This document shows positions 6,873-13,682 of a stretch of 16,836 nucleotides of DNA, piece by piece. The stretch is taken from assembly GCA_041628615.1 (NCBI GenBank), contig JBFKOW010000068.1, positions 1-16,836 of the forward strand. Reading direction: 5' to 3'. Under the pieces are notes generated by a model that saw nothing but the letters and a program-made list of their open reading frames with translations, was not told where the DNA came from and searched no databases. A program made the position numbers and the translations under genes. How positions within the stretch are numbered: the first letter of the stretch is position 1; each line of letters opens with the position of its first letter. Source of the stretch: JAMWZF01 sp041628615 (GTDB lineage: Bacteria > Pseudomonadota > Alphaproteobacteria > Rhodobacterales > Rhodobacteraceae).

Positions 6873-8246
6873 ATGAACGACATGAGCACAGAGCACAGCA
6901 TCGCGGACCGGCTCGGCGCCTGGGCTGCCGGGCTCGACCCTGCGGACCTGCCCGACTCCACGCGCGAGAAGATGCGCGACATCCTCGTCGACATCGTCGG
7001 GCTCTGCGTGGCCGCGCGCGGCACCGACTATGTGGGCGCGGTGATCGCGGCGGCGGAGCCGGGCGACTTCACCGTGATCGCCCAGAAGACCGGCGCCGCC
7101 GCGTCGAGCGCGGCGCTGATCAATGGCACGGCTGCCCACGGCGAGGACTTCGACGACACATTCGAGGGTGGCCCGGTGCATTCCGGCGTGGTCATCGTGC
7201 CGGCCCTGCTTGCCGCTGCCGAGGTTCACCGGCTGGATAACGACCGAGTCGTTCTCGGCATGGCCGCCGGCACCGAACTGCTCTGCCGGCTGGCGCTGGC
7301 GCTGCCGAAGGGGGTGCACAAGGCCGGCTTTCACCCGACCGCGGTGCTGGGCGCTTTCGCCGCGGCGTTCGGCATCTGCGTCGCCTGCCGCGCGGATGCC
7401 CGCACCACCGCGCATGCGCTCGGCATCGTGGGCAGCATGGCGTCCGGGATCATCGAATACCTCGGCGACGGCAGCTGGACGAAACGGATGCATCCCGGCT
7501 GGGCGGCGCAATCGGGGCTGCGCGCCTACGCGCTGGCCCGTGCCGGCTTCGTCGGTCCGAAGTGGGTGTTCGAGGGGACGCATGGCGCCTTCTCCGGCTT
7601 CGCCCACCCGGTCGAGCCGCGGCCCGACCGGATCTTCGACGGACTGGGCGAGCGCTGGGTCTGCGACACCATCACCTTCAAACCCTATCCCTGCGGCACC
7701 ATGGTGCAGCCCTACATCGACTGCGCCATCGGCCTGAAGCGTCGCGGCGTGCCGCTCGGCGGGATCGAGAAGATCACCTGCAAGACCGCCGAAGGCATCG
7801 TCCACCGGCTCTGGGAACCGCTTGACCTGAAGCGGCGGCCGCCGACCGACTATGCCGCGAAGTTCTCGGTGCCCCACGGCGTGGCGCTCGGGCTCGTTCG
7901 CGGCCACGCCGATCTGGGCGACTTCACACCCGAGGGGATCGCCGATCCGGACCTGCTCGCCATCGCCGGAAAGGTCGGGTTCGAGATCGACCCCGACAAT
8001 CCCTACCCGGCGGCCTTCACCGGCCATGTCCGGATCGACTATGTCGACGGGCGGGTCGAGGAGATCAGCCAGGGCCACATGCGCGGCGGGGTGGACGAAC
8101 CGCTCACCCGCGACGAGATCGACGCCAAGTTCCGCGCGAACGTGGCCTTCGGCGGGGTCGAAGAGGCCGACCGGCTGCTGGCGGTCTGCAACCGGATCGG
8201 CGCGATGGGCGGCGACTACCGCGCCGTCCGGGAGTTCCGGACATGA
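6873..8246 (+). CDS. MmgE/PrpD family protein, second member
   Basis: A 457-residue cytosolic protein of normal family length. Active-site landmarks are EDFDDTF (91-97), H103 in PVHSG, H154 in KAGFHPT, TKRMHPG with K204 and H207, and FKPYPCG with K270. Compared with the divergent member at 1977..3371, the histidine that follows the CG motif there (H283) is not at the same place; the segment here reads GTMVQPYID. The two proteins are clearly different subtypes and probably do successive or alternative steps on the imported compound. ATG at 6873 is 3 bases after tctA; ATG at 6882 (Met4) is an alternative start. The end overlaps the SDR gene by 4 bases (ATGA). The specific reaction (dehydration, decarboxylation or epimerisation of a polycarboxylate) is not resolvable here. 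Confidence 0.88.
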   Translation: MNDMSTEHSIADRLGAWAAGLDPADLPDSTREKMRDILVDIVGLCVAARGTDYVGAVIAAAEPGDFTVIAQKTGAAASSAALINGTAAHGEDFDDTFEGGPVHSGVVIVPALLAAAEVHRLDNDRVVLGMAAGTELLCRLALALPKGVHKAGFHPTAVLGAFAAAFGICVACRADARTTAHALGIVGSMASGIIEYLGDGSWTKRMHPGWAAQSGLRAYALARAGFVGPKWVFEGTHGAFSGFAHPVEPRPDRIFDGLGERWVCDTITFKPYPCGTMVQPYIDCAIGLKRRGVPLGGIEKITCKTAEGIVHRLWEPLDLKRRPPTDYAAKFSVPHGVALGLVRGHADLGDFTPEGIADPDLLAIAGKVGFEIDPDNPYPAAFTGHVRIDYVDGRVEEISQGHMRGGVDEPLTRDEIDAKFRANVAFGGVEEADRLLAVCNRIGAMGGDYRAVREFRT

Positions 8247-8998
8247 CCGCGGACCTTCAAGGCCGCGTCGCCCTCGTGACGGGTGCGTCGCGCAATATCG
8301 GCCGGGCCATCGCCGTGGCCCTGGCGGAGCAGGGGGCGGACATCGTGATCCATGTCGGGCGCGACCTGGAAGCGGGGGCGGACAGCGTCGCCGCCGTCGA
8401 GGCCGTGGGACGCCGTGCCGCGCTCGTCTCCGGCGATCTCGGCGCCCCCGGGTCGGCCCGACAGGCCGTGGAACAGGCAATCGCCGCATTCGGCCGGCTG
8501 GACATCGTCGTCAACAATGCCGCGATCCGGCCGGAAGCAGGCATCGACGAGATCACCTACGAGTCCTGGCGCGAGGTCATGGCGACCAATCTCGACAGCG
8601 TCTTTCTCGTGTCGCAGGCGGCCTTGCCGGCGTTGCGGCGAAGCCCGGCCGCCGCCATCGTCAACATCGGCGGACTGACCGCCCATGTCGGGGCCAGCCG
8701 GCGCGCTCATGTCGTGGCCGCCAAGGCCGGCGTCGTCGGGCTGACCAAGGCGCTGGCCCACGATCTGGCCGAGGACGGCATCACCGTGAATTGCGTGGTG
8801 CCGGGCATGATCGACACCGAGCGCCTCGCCGCCGCAGGCGGAAGCGATCCGGCCCATCGCGCGGGCCGGAAGAACCTCGCCGGGCGCCGCGGCCTGCCCG
8901 AGGAAGTGGCGGCAGCCGTGGTCTACCTGGCCGGGTCCGGCGGCCGATACGTCACCGGAACAAGCCTGCACGTGAACGGCGGGGCCCATCTTCCGTGA
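8243..8998 (+). CDS. SDR-family protein with atypical catalytic site
   Basis: A 251-residue Rossmann-fold protein of classical short-chain dehydrogenase/reductase length. The nucleotide-binding motif is TGASRNIG (13-20, Asn in place of the middle Gly), followed by NNAAI (91-95) and a typical C-terminus ending in VTGTSLHVNGG. The usual catalytic Ser and Tyr are not seen: around the active-site Lys (K161) the sequence is NIGGLTAHVG (141-150) and HVVAAKAG (156-163). That puts Gly144 where the Ser and Val157 where the Tyr normally stand, while H149 and H156 lie nearby. It probably still binds NAD(P)(H), but its chemistry may differ or be lost. It is coupled to both neighbours by 4-base overlaps, so it belongs to the catabolic unit. 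Confidence 0.87.
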   Translation: MTADLQGRVALVTGASRNIGRAIAVALAEQGADIVIHVGRDLEAGADSVAAVEAVGRRAALVSGDLGAPGSARQAVEQAIAAFGRLDIVVNNAAIRPEAGIDEITYESWREVMATNLDSVFLVSQAALPALRRSPAAAIVNIGGLTAHVGASRRAHVVAAKAGVVGLTKALAHDLAEDGITVNCVVPGMIDTERLAAAGGSDPAHRAGRKNLAGRRGLPEEVAAAVVYLAGSGGRYVTGTSLHVNGGAHLP

Positions 8999-10023
8999 CA
9001 CGCCGGCCCGTCCTGGCTCTGGTTCTCGGATTTCCGCTCGCCGCCCTGCTCGGCTTCCTGCTCGATGCCTCGCAGATGCCGCTGGGCTGGATCCTCGGCG
9101 CCATCGCGGCCGGCGCCGCCGCTACCAATCTGATAGGCCCGCCCGTCCTCGCATCCCCCTTGCGCCGGTGCAGCCAGCTCCTGATCGGCGCGGCCGCGGC
9201 GGCGGTGATGACGCCGGATGTGCTGCGGACCATGTCCGCGCTGCTGCCGGCCATGTTCGGTGCGGCCATACTTGCAAACCTCTTCGGCGCGGCGCTGATC
9301 TGGCCTTTCATGAAGGTCACCGGCACGGACCGGACGACTGCGGCGCTGTCGGTGCTGCCGGCGGGCATGGCCGAGATGTCCTCGCTGGCCCAGGATCTCG
9401 GCGCCCGAAGCGATGTCGTCGTCGTGGTGCACACCCTTCGAGTCGTGCTCGTCGTGGTGTCGATCCCGCTTCTCCTCGACCTGTCCGCCGGTCCGCTTGA
9501 CCGGCCCGAACCGGTCCCCGGCGCAAGCCTTGCCGCCTTGCTGGCCTGTATCGCGATTGCGGCGATGGCGGCGCATCTGTCCAGCCGGATCGGTATTCTC
9601 AATCCCTGGATCCTCGCGCCAATGGTGGTGGGTGTCAGCCTTACGGCCTTCGGCTTCCCGCAATTGCCGCTGCCGCCGGTCCTGCTGATCGCGGCGCAGA
9701 TCGGCATCGGCTTCGCGCTCGGCACGCGCTTGCGCGCGGCCGACCTGGTTGGCTTGCCGGTGATCGTGGCTGCCGCGCTGGGCAGCGGGCTGCTGCTCAT
9801 CTTCGCGATGCTTTTCTTCGTGGCTCCGCCGCTGACGCGATTGCTGGGCATCGACCCGGTCTCGCTGTCACTGGCCGTCGCGCCGGGCGGTCTTGGCGAG
9901 ATGATCGCGACCTCGAAGGCGATCGGTGCAGCAACCGCGACTGTCGCCGGCTTCCAGTTCGTGCGCAGCTTTCTGACGAACGTCCTTGTCCCACCCATCG
10001 TCCAGCGGCTGGTCAGGGCCTAG
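8995..10023 (+). CDS. AbrB-family membrane protein (AbrB duplication, putative transporter)
   Basis: A 342-residue polytopic membrane protein made of two similar halves, as in the AbrB/ammonia-monooxygenase-like family. The half motifs are LPAGMAEMSSLAQDLG (about 121-136) and VAPGGLGEMIATSKAIG (about 298-314), each after several membrane helices. Members are often labelled regulators or ammonia monooxygenase by old misannotation; a role in transport is more consistent with the sequence. The start is the GTG at 8995 overlapping the SDR stop (GTGA), with no separate ribosome binding site visible, which suggests translational coupling. A longer reading upstream in the same frame would run through the SDR and PrpD genes and is not credible. 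As the last gene of the unit it may export a by-product or import a related substrate. The gene ends at TAG, with only weak hairpins downstream. Confidence 0.85.
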   Translation: MTRRPVLALVLGFPLAALLGFLLDASQMPLGWILGAIAAGAAATNLIGPPVLASPLRRCSQLLIGAAAAAVMTPDVLRTMSALLPAMFGAAILANLFGAALIWPFMKVTGTDRTTAALSVLPAGMAEMSSLAQDLGARSDVVVVVHTLRVVLVVVSIPLLLDLSAGPLDRPEPVPGASLAALLACIAIAAMAAHLSSRIGILNPWILAPMVVGVSLTAFGFPQLPLPPVLLIAAQIGIGFALGTRLRAADLVGLPVIVAAALGSGLLLIFAMLFFVAPPLTRLLGIDPVSLSLAVAPGGLGEMIATSKAIGAATATVAGFQFVRSFLTNVLVPPIVQRLVRA

Positions 10024-10206
10024 GACTAGGCGATCTGGTGGCGATTCGGTTTGACTCCGCCGCGGTCGGGGCGGTTCAAGATTCCCAGGTTACCGAGACC
10101 TGATCCCACCCAACTCTTCAAGCCGAAGCAGGGTCTCCTGGAAGGCGTTCAGGTTCATCGAACCGAAGCGCTCTATCCAGGTCATCTGACAAGTCTTTGA
10201 TTTATT
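10024..10206. other. Spacer between the AbrB-family gene and tRNA-Pro, possible remnant sequence
   Basis: A 183-base region with no supported gene. On the minus strand a 31-codon frame (10090..10185) begins right after the tRNA, and another open frame continues to a stop near 10026. They could be parts of one decayed, frameshifted gene, but neither resembles a family I recognise. The CAGGT/ACCTG hairpin near 10087..10103 and a GC-rich CCGCC/GGCGG stem near 10059..10075 are weak and lack T tracts. Confidence 0.4.
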
Positions 10207-10239
10207 TGGTCGGAGTGAGAGGATTCGAACCTCCGACCC
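10186..10239 (-). repeat. tRNA-Pro 3' end and flank, right copy of the possible attachment repeat
   Basis: The partner of 1113..1166. It covers the 3' third of the tRNA-Pro gene plus 21 bases beyond its CCA. tRNA 3' ends are common integration sites for tyrosine-recombinase elements. The similarity continuing beyond the tRNA end is unusual for a plain att core and leaves room for a decayed tRNA duplication as the explanation. Confidence 0.35.
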
Positions 10240-10283
10240 CTGCCTCCCGAAGACAGTGCTCTACCAGGCTGAGCTACACTCCG
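10207..10283 (-). tRNA. tRNA-Pro (anticodon CGG)
   Basis: A complete 77-base cloverleaf on the minus strand. The acceptor stem is CGGAGTG/CACTCCG with discriminator A and an encoded CCA (10207..10209). The D-arm is GCTC..GAGC with the AGCCTGGTA loop, and the anticodon stem CTGTC/GGCAG contains one G-T pair. The anticodon loop TTCGGGA has anticodon CGG at 10247..10249, reading proline codon CCG. The T-arm loop is TTCGAAT. Position 37 is G, as in prokaryotic proline tRNAs. It lies between the AbrB-family gene and the DMT gene, and its 3' side faces the catabolic cluster. Confidence 0.96.
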
Positions 10284-10295
10284 ACCGTGCCGCGC

Positions 10296-10324
10296 GGAGT
10301 AGCGCCCGGCGCGGTGTTTGGCAA
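10296..10324 (-). promoter_or_regulatory. Likely tRNA-Pro promoter
   Basis: On the minus strand TTGCCA (10319..10324, five of six bases of the -35 consensus) is followed after exactly 17 bases by TACTCC (10296..10301), a poor -10. The expected start would lie a few bases before the tRNA 5' end at 10283. The position is right for a stable-RNA promoter, but the -10 is weak. Confidence 0.4.
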
Positions 10325-10328
10325 GGGC

Positions 10329-11315
10329 CTAGTGGTCGTCGTGGAACTCGCGTTCCCGCATGCTCGGGTGGCGGCCCGTCAGCCACAGGACCGGGCTTAT
10401 CCTCGGGCTCGTCCCGGTCTCGGTCCGGGACCGGGTCCGCAGCACCGGAGTATGGGCCGAGGCCGTGGTCCGGGCCTCGCGGAACACGATGTAGAGGCCG
10501 CTGGCGATCACGATGCCCGAGCCGACGGCGGTGTAGAAGTCGATGCTCTCGTCGAAGAACAGCAGGCCGAAGACGATCGCCCAGACGATCTGGGAATACT
10601 GCATCGGGGCGATGATCGCCGCCTCGCCGATCGAATAGGCGGTCACGATCAACCGCGACGCGATCCAGGCCAGCGCCGCGATGACCGCCAGCATCCCGAG
10701 ATGGGTGATCGGCATCGGTTCGTAGACGAAGGCCAGCGCCGCGCCCATCACCACGAAGTTGGCCACCATCGGGTAGAGCAGGATCACCACCGCCCGTTCG
10801 TCGTTGCCGATCCGGCGCACGATGACCGAGGCGATGGAGCCGCCGAAGGCCGCCGTGAGGGCCGCGAGATGGCCGAGTCCGAGTTCGGTCTGGCCCGGCC
10901 GCAACACGACCAGCACCCCGGTCAGGCCGACGATCACGGCGAGCCAGCGGCGCAGCCGGACCGTTTCGCCCAGGATCGGGATCGCCAGCACGGTGATCAG
11001 CAGCGGCGCGGCGAACAGGATCGCGTAGACCTGCGCCAGCGGCAGGGTCGAGAAGGCGTAGAAGGCAGAGACCCCGGTGATCACCACCGCTCCGGTCCGC
11101 AGCGCCACCCAGCCCGGATTGCGCGGCACCAGCGTGCCCGGCTTGGCGTCCCGCATCAGCATCACGGTGGCGAGCGGAAAGCTCAGCAGCACCGAGAAGA
11201 AGACGATCTGCACCGGCGAGTATAGCCCGCCCAGCACCTTGATGAACACGTCATGGGTCGCGTAGAGCGCGAAGGACAGCAGGGCAAGCAGGGCGCCACG
11301 GGAATTGCTGGACAT
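10329..11315 (-). CDS. DMT-superfamily transporter (two EamA domains)
   Basis: A 328-residue inner-membrane protein with about ten helices in two EamA repeats (roughly residues 8-138 and 150-285). Typical features are ALYATHDVFIKVL in the first helix, the end of the first repeat at PILGETVRLRRWLAVIVGLTGVLVVL, and the matching helix FFDESIDFYTAVGSGIVIASGLYIVF in the second. The family exports metabolites such as amino acids or nucleotide derivatives; the substrate is unknown here. After the last helix there is a polar tail of about 40 residues rich in Arg, Thr and His, longer than usual. The ATG at 11315 is chosen because the first helix starts ten residues later; the longer open frame upstream only overlaps leuB antisense-wise and has no homology. 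The ribosome binding site is weak. leuB lies upstream on the same strand, separated by a terminator-like hairpin. Confidence 0.88.
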   Translation of the reverse strand: MSSNSRGALLALLSFALYATHDVFIKVLGGLYSPVQIVFFSVLLSFPLATVMLMRDAKPGTLVPRNPGWVALRTGAVVITGVSAFYAFSTLPLAQVYAILFAAPLLITVLAIPILGETVRLRRWLAVIVGLTGVLVVLRPGQTELGLGHLAALTAAFGGSIASVIVRRIGNDERAVVILLYPMVANFVVMGAALAFVYEPMPITHLGMLAVIAALAWIASRLIVTAYSIGEAAIIAPMQYSQIVWAIVFGLLFFDESIDFYTAVGSGIVIASGLYIVFREARTTASAHTPVLRTRSRTETGTSPRISPVLWLTGRHPSMREREFHDDH

Positions 11316-11376
11316 CGGCGGGCCTGTCGGTTGCTTCGATCTGGACGGCGGGCCGCGGAACCCGGCCCGGACCTGG

Positions 11377-11403
11377 CCGGTGGCGCGCACCGGGCGCCAC
11401 CGG
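11377..11403 (-). terminator. Terminator-like hairpin after leuB
   Basis: A perfect 10-bp stem CCGGTGGCGC/GCGCCACCGG (11377..11386 and 11394..11403) with a 7-base loop, starting 15 bases downstream of the leuB stop on the minus strand. There is no T tract, so efficiency is uncertain, but position and strength fit a leuB transcript end. Confidence 0.55.
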
Positions 11404-11418
11404 GGTATCGGGTCGGCC

Positions 11419-12513
11419 TCAGGCGGCCAGCGCCGCGACGATGGCGTCGCCCATCTCGGCGGTCGAGACCGGGGTCGCCCCTTCCTCGCCCAGCAGGTCG
11501 GCGGTGCGCACGCCCTTGGCGAGCACCGCCTCCACCGCCGCCTCGAGCTTGTCGGCGGCGTCGCCGGCGTCGAAGGAATAGCGCAGCGCCATCGCGAAGC
11601 TGAGGATGCAGGCGATCGGGTTCGCCTTGCCCTGCCCGGCGATGTCGGGCGCCGAGCCGTGCACCGGCTCATACAGCGCCTTGGGCCGGCCATTCGCCAT
11701 CGGCGCCCCGAGCGAGGCGGACGGCAACATGCCCAGGCTGCCGGTCAGCATCGCCGCCGCGTCCGACAGCAGGTCGCCGAACAGGTTGTCGGTGACGATC
11801 ACGTCGAACTGCTTGGGCCAGCGGCACAGCTGCATCGCCCCGGCATCGGCATACATGTGCGACAGCGCCACGTCCGGGTAGTCCTTGCCCACCTCGGTCA
11901 CCACCTCGCGCCAGAGGATGCCGGATTCCATCACGTTGGCCTTCTCCATCGAGCAGACCTTGTGGTTGCGCCGCATCGCCAGTTCGAAGGCCGACCGGGC
12001 GACCCGCTCGATCTCGGACTCGGTGTAGCGCTGGGTGTTGATGCCGACCCGCTCGTTGTTCTCGACGATGATGCCGCGCGGTTCGCCGAAGTAGATCCCC
12101 GAGGTCAGTTCGCGGACGATGACGATGTCGAGCCCGGCGACCACCTCCTTCTTCAGCGAGGAGAAGTCGGCCAGCGCGTCGAAGCACTGGGCCGGGCGCA
12201 GGTTGGCGTAGAGGTCCATCTCCTTGCGCAGCCGCAGCAGGCCGCGCTCGGGTTTCACGCTGAAGTCGAGCACGTCGTATTTCGGGCCCCCCACTGCTCC
12301 GAGCAGCACCGCGTCGGCGGCCTGCGCGCGGGCCATTGTGGCGTCGGTCAGGGGGATGCCGTGGACGTCGTAGGCGGCGCCGCCGACGAGGTCCTCCTCG
12401 ACCTTGAAGGGCATCCCGTTGGCCCCGAACCAGTCGATCACCTTGCGCACCTCGGCCATCACCTCGGGGCCGATCCCGTCGCCGGGCAGGATGAGAAGGG
12501 TGGGGGTGGTCAT
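11419..12513 (-). CDS. leuB: 3-isopropylmalate dehydrogenase
   Basis: A 364-residue cytosolic enzyme of leucine biosynthesis. It oxidises and decarboxylates (2R,3S)-3-isopropylmalate with NAD+ to 2-oxoisocaproate, needing a divalent metal. The N-terminal GDGIGPEV (11-18) is the family opening. Substrate-binding arginines lie at R96, R106 and R134 (GLLRLRKEMDLYANLRP; VRELTSGIYFG). Catalytic Tyr141 and Lys191 (MEKANV) are present, and metal ligands fit D223, D247 and D251 (YADAGAMQL; NLFGDLLSDAA). YEPVHGSAPDIAGQGKANP (281-299) is the NAD-binding loop. The ATG at 12513 follows a GAGGA motif at 8-base spacing. The upstream neighbour on the same strand is an exported EEP-fold protein, and leuD lies about 2.4 kb further upstream. 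Confidence 0.97.
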   Translation of the reverse strand: MTTPTLLILPGDGIGPEVMAEVRKVIDWFGANGMPFKVEEDLVGGAAYDVHGIPLTDATMARAQAADAVLLGAVGGPKYDVLDFSVKPERGLLRLRKEMDLYANLRPAQCFDALADFSSLKKEVVAGLDIVIVRELTSGIYFGEPRGIIVENNERVGINTQRYTESEIERVARSAFELAMRRNHKVCSMEKANVMESGILWREVVTEVGKDYPDVALSHMYADAGAMQLCRWPKQFDVIVTDNLFGDLLSDAAAMLTGSLGMLPSASLGAPMANGRPKALYEPVHGSAPDIAGQGKANPIACILSFAMALRYSFDAGDAADKLEAAVEAVLAKGVRTADLLGEEGATPVSTAEMGDAIVAALAA

Positions 12514-12553
12514 GGGCGCGTCCTCGGGCTGTCGTGTCGGTGGTCCCCGCCTA

Positions 12554-12578
12554 GCTTGCAGCGCCGGTCGGCGCAAGC
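12554..12578 (-). terminator. Hairpin between the EEP-family gene and leuB
   Basis: On the minus strand, GCTTGC pairs with GCAAGC (12573..12578 and 12554..12559), with an inner GCC/GGC stem and a small bulge. It begins 9 bases after the stop of the upstream gene and lacks a T tract. It may partly separate that gene's transcript from leuB; read-through is possible. Confidence 0.4.
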
Positions 12579-12587
12579 CGCCGCCGA

Positions 12588-13682
12588 TCAGCGGCCGATA
12601 TCGGTCCAGACCAGCCGGTGCGGCCCGGCGACGCCGCCGCGCTCGCCCTCGAAAAGCTCGGCCAGCGGCGCGTCCGGACCGGGCCAGAAGATGCCGCTGC
12701 CCGTCACCTCGAGCCGGGCGTCGGGCAGGATGTAGACCACCCGCAGATTGCCCGGCGCGCCGTTCGGCCAGTCGACCGTGTCGAGCGCGGGATCGCCGGT
12801 ATGGTCGGGATCGTTCTGCATCGCGCCGGGGACGCTTTTCGGCGCCGGGTCCTGCAGGCGGGAATCGGCGAGCAGATCGGCGATCGCCGCGCGCCGGCCG
12901 TCGCCGTCGTTCGGATCGAGATTGGCATTTCCCATCACCACGACCGGATCCTCCGCCACCGGGCCCAGGGCGCCGTCGAGCCAGAGCTGCCAGAACCGGA
13001 TCTCGTCGGCGTTGCGCAGGCCGTTACGGTCCTCGGGGCCGTCGAACACCGGCGCGGTCGCCGCGAAGGTCAGAAGCTGCAGCCGGCTGCCGTCGGGCAG
13101 GATCACCGGCACCACCCAGTGGGCGGTCGAGGACAGCCGCTGCAGCGCCTGCGCCGCCGCCGAGGGGAAGGGCGCGCCGTCCGTCTCGGGCAGGGTCGCA
13201 CCCGGCAGGTGCTGCCACAGCAGGCCCGAGTGGTCCTGCACCGCGGCGCGGTCGATCGGCAGGGTCGAGAGCAGCGCCAGCCCGCCGTCGCCCGAGAACC
13301 AGCCGTAGCCCTGCGCGTCGCGGGCCAGCCCGGCGCGGCCGTCGCCGTCGAGGTCGGCGCCGGTCCAGGCGCCGCTGTTGGGTTCGAGCGCGAATCGGTG
13401 CGGCATCGGGTGGCCGAACCCGGCCACGAGATCGGCGAAGGCGGTCAGCGCGACCAGGTCGAGGTCGAAGTCGAAATCGGTGAGAAGAAGAACATCCGGC
13501 CGCACCTCGGCGACGATCCGGGCGATGGCGGCCACGCCGTCCTCGCGCTTGCCGATGTCGCGCAGCAGCAGGCCCGGCCCGTCCCGCGACAGCGGCGCGG
13601 CGAAGACGGCCAGCCGGACCGGATCGGCGGCCGCGGGGTTCGCGAGGACGGCGAGGAGAACGGCGAGGAGGGCCGCGTTCAG
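12588..13682 (-). CDS. Exported endonuclease/exonuclease/phosphatase-fold protein, probable CTG start
   Basis: A 364-residue protein that resembles the endonuclease/exonuclease/phosphatase (EEP) family. A signal-peptide-like start (LNAALLAVLLAVLANPAAA) precedes LAVFAAPLSRDGPGLLLRDI, followed by VRPDVLLLTDFDFD (about 61-73), a histidine near 188 (AHWVVPV), GNANLDPNDGDGRR (251-264) and HRLVW near the C-terminus (H355). The motif GNAN stands where EEP enzymes normally have GDxN, so activity is uncertain. No ATG, GTG or TTG occurs in frame near the signal peptide. The CTG at 13682 overlaps the stop of the upstream gene (CTGA) and has AGAGGG about 12 bases before it. The only conventional start, ATG at 13808, would add 42 Arg/Pro-rich residues ahead of the signal peptide and overlap the upstream gene by 130 bases. 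Likely secreted to the periplasm or beyond. Confidence 0.75.
   Translation of the reverse strand: MNAALLAVLLAVLANPAAADPVRLAVFAAPLSRDGPGLLLRDIGKREDGVAAIARIVAEVRPDVLLLTDFDFDLDLVALTAFADLVAGFGHPMPHRFALEPNSGAWTGADLDGDGRAGLARDAQGYGWFSGDGGLALLSTLPIDRAAVQDHSGLLWQHLPGATLPETDGAPFPSAAAQALQRLSSTAHWVVPVILPDGSRLQLLTFAATAPVFDGPEDRNGLRNADEIRFWQLWLDGALGPVAEDPVVVMGNANLDPNDGDGRRAAIADLLADSRLQDPAPKSVPGAMQNDPDHTGDPALDTVDWPNGAPGNLRVVYILPDARLEVTGSGIFWPGPDAPLAELFEGERGGVAGPHRLVWTDIGR

Noticed and set aside
5127..8489. A very long open frame on the minus strand (1120 codons) opposite tctB, tctA and the second PrpD-family gene
   Set aside because: The product is low-complexity Arg/Gly/Asp/His-rich sequence with no family resemblance. 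Long antisense frames are normal opposite GC3-biased genes, and all three plus-strand genes have clear family motifs.
7852..8994. Upstream extension of the AbrB-family frame to 7852
   Set aside because: The extension runs through the PrpD-family and SDR genes in another frame and gives low-complexity sequence; homology begins at the GTG at 8995.
11305..12735. A long plus-strand open frame (476 codons) opposite leuB
   Set aside because: leuB on the minus strand is unambiguous. The plus-strand product is an His/Arg/Gly-rich shadow without recognisable domains.
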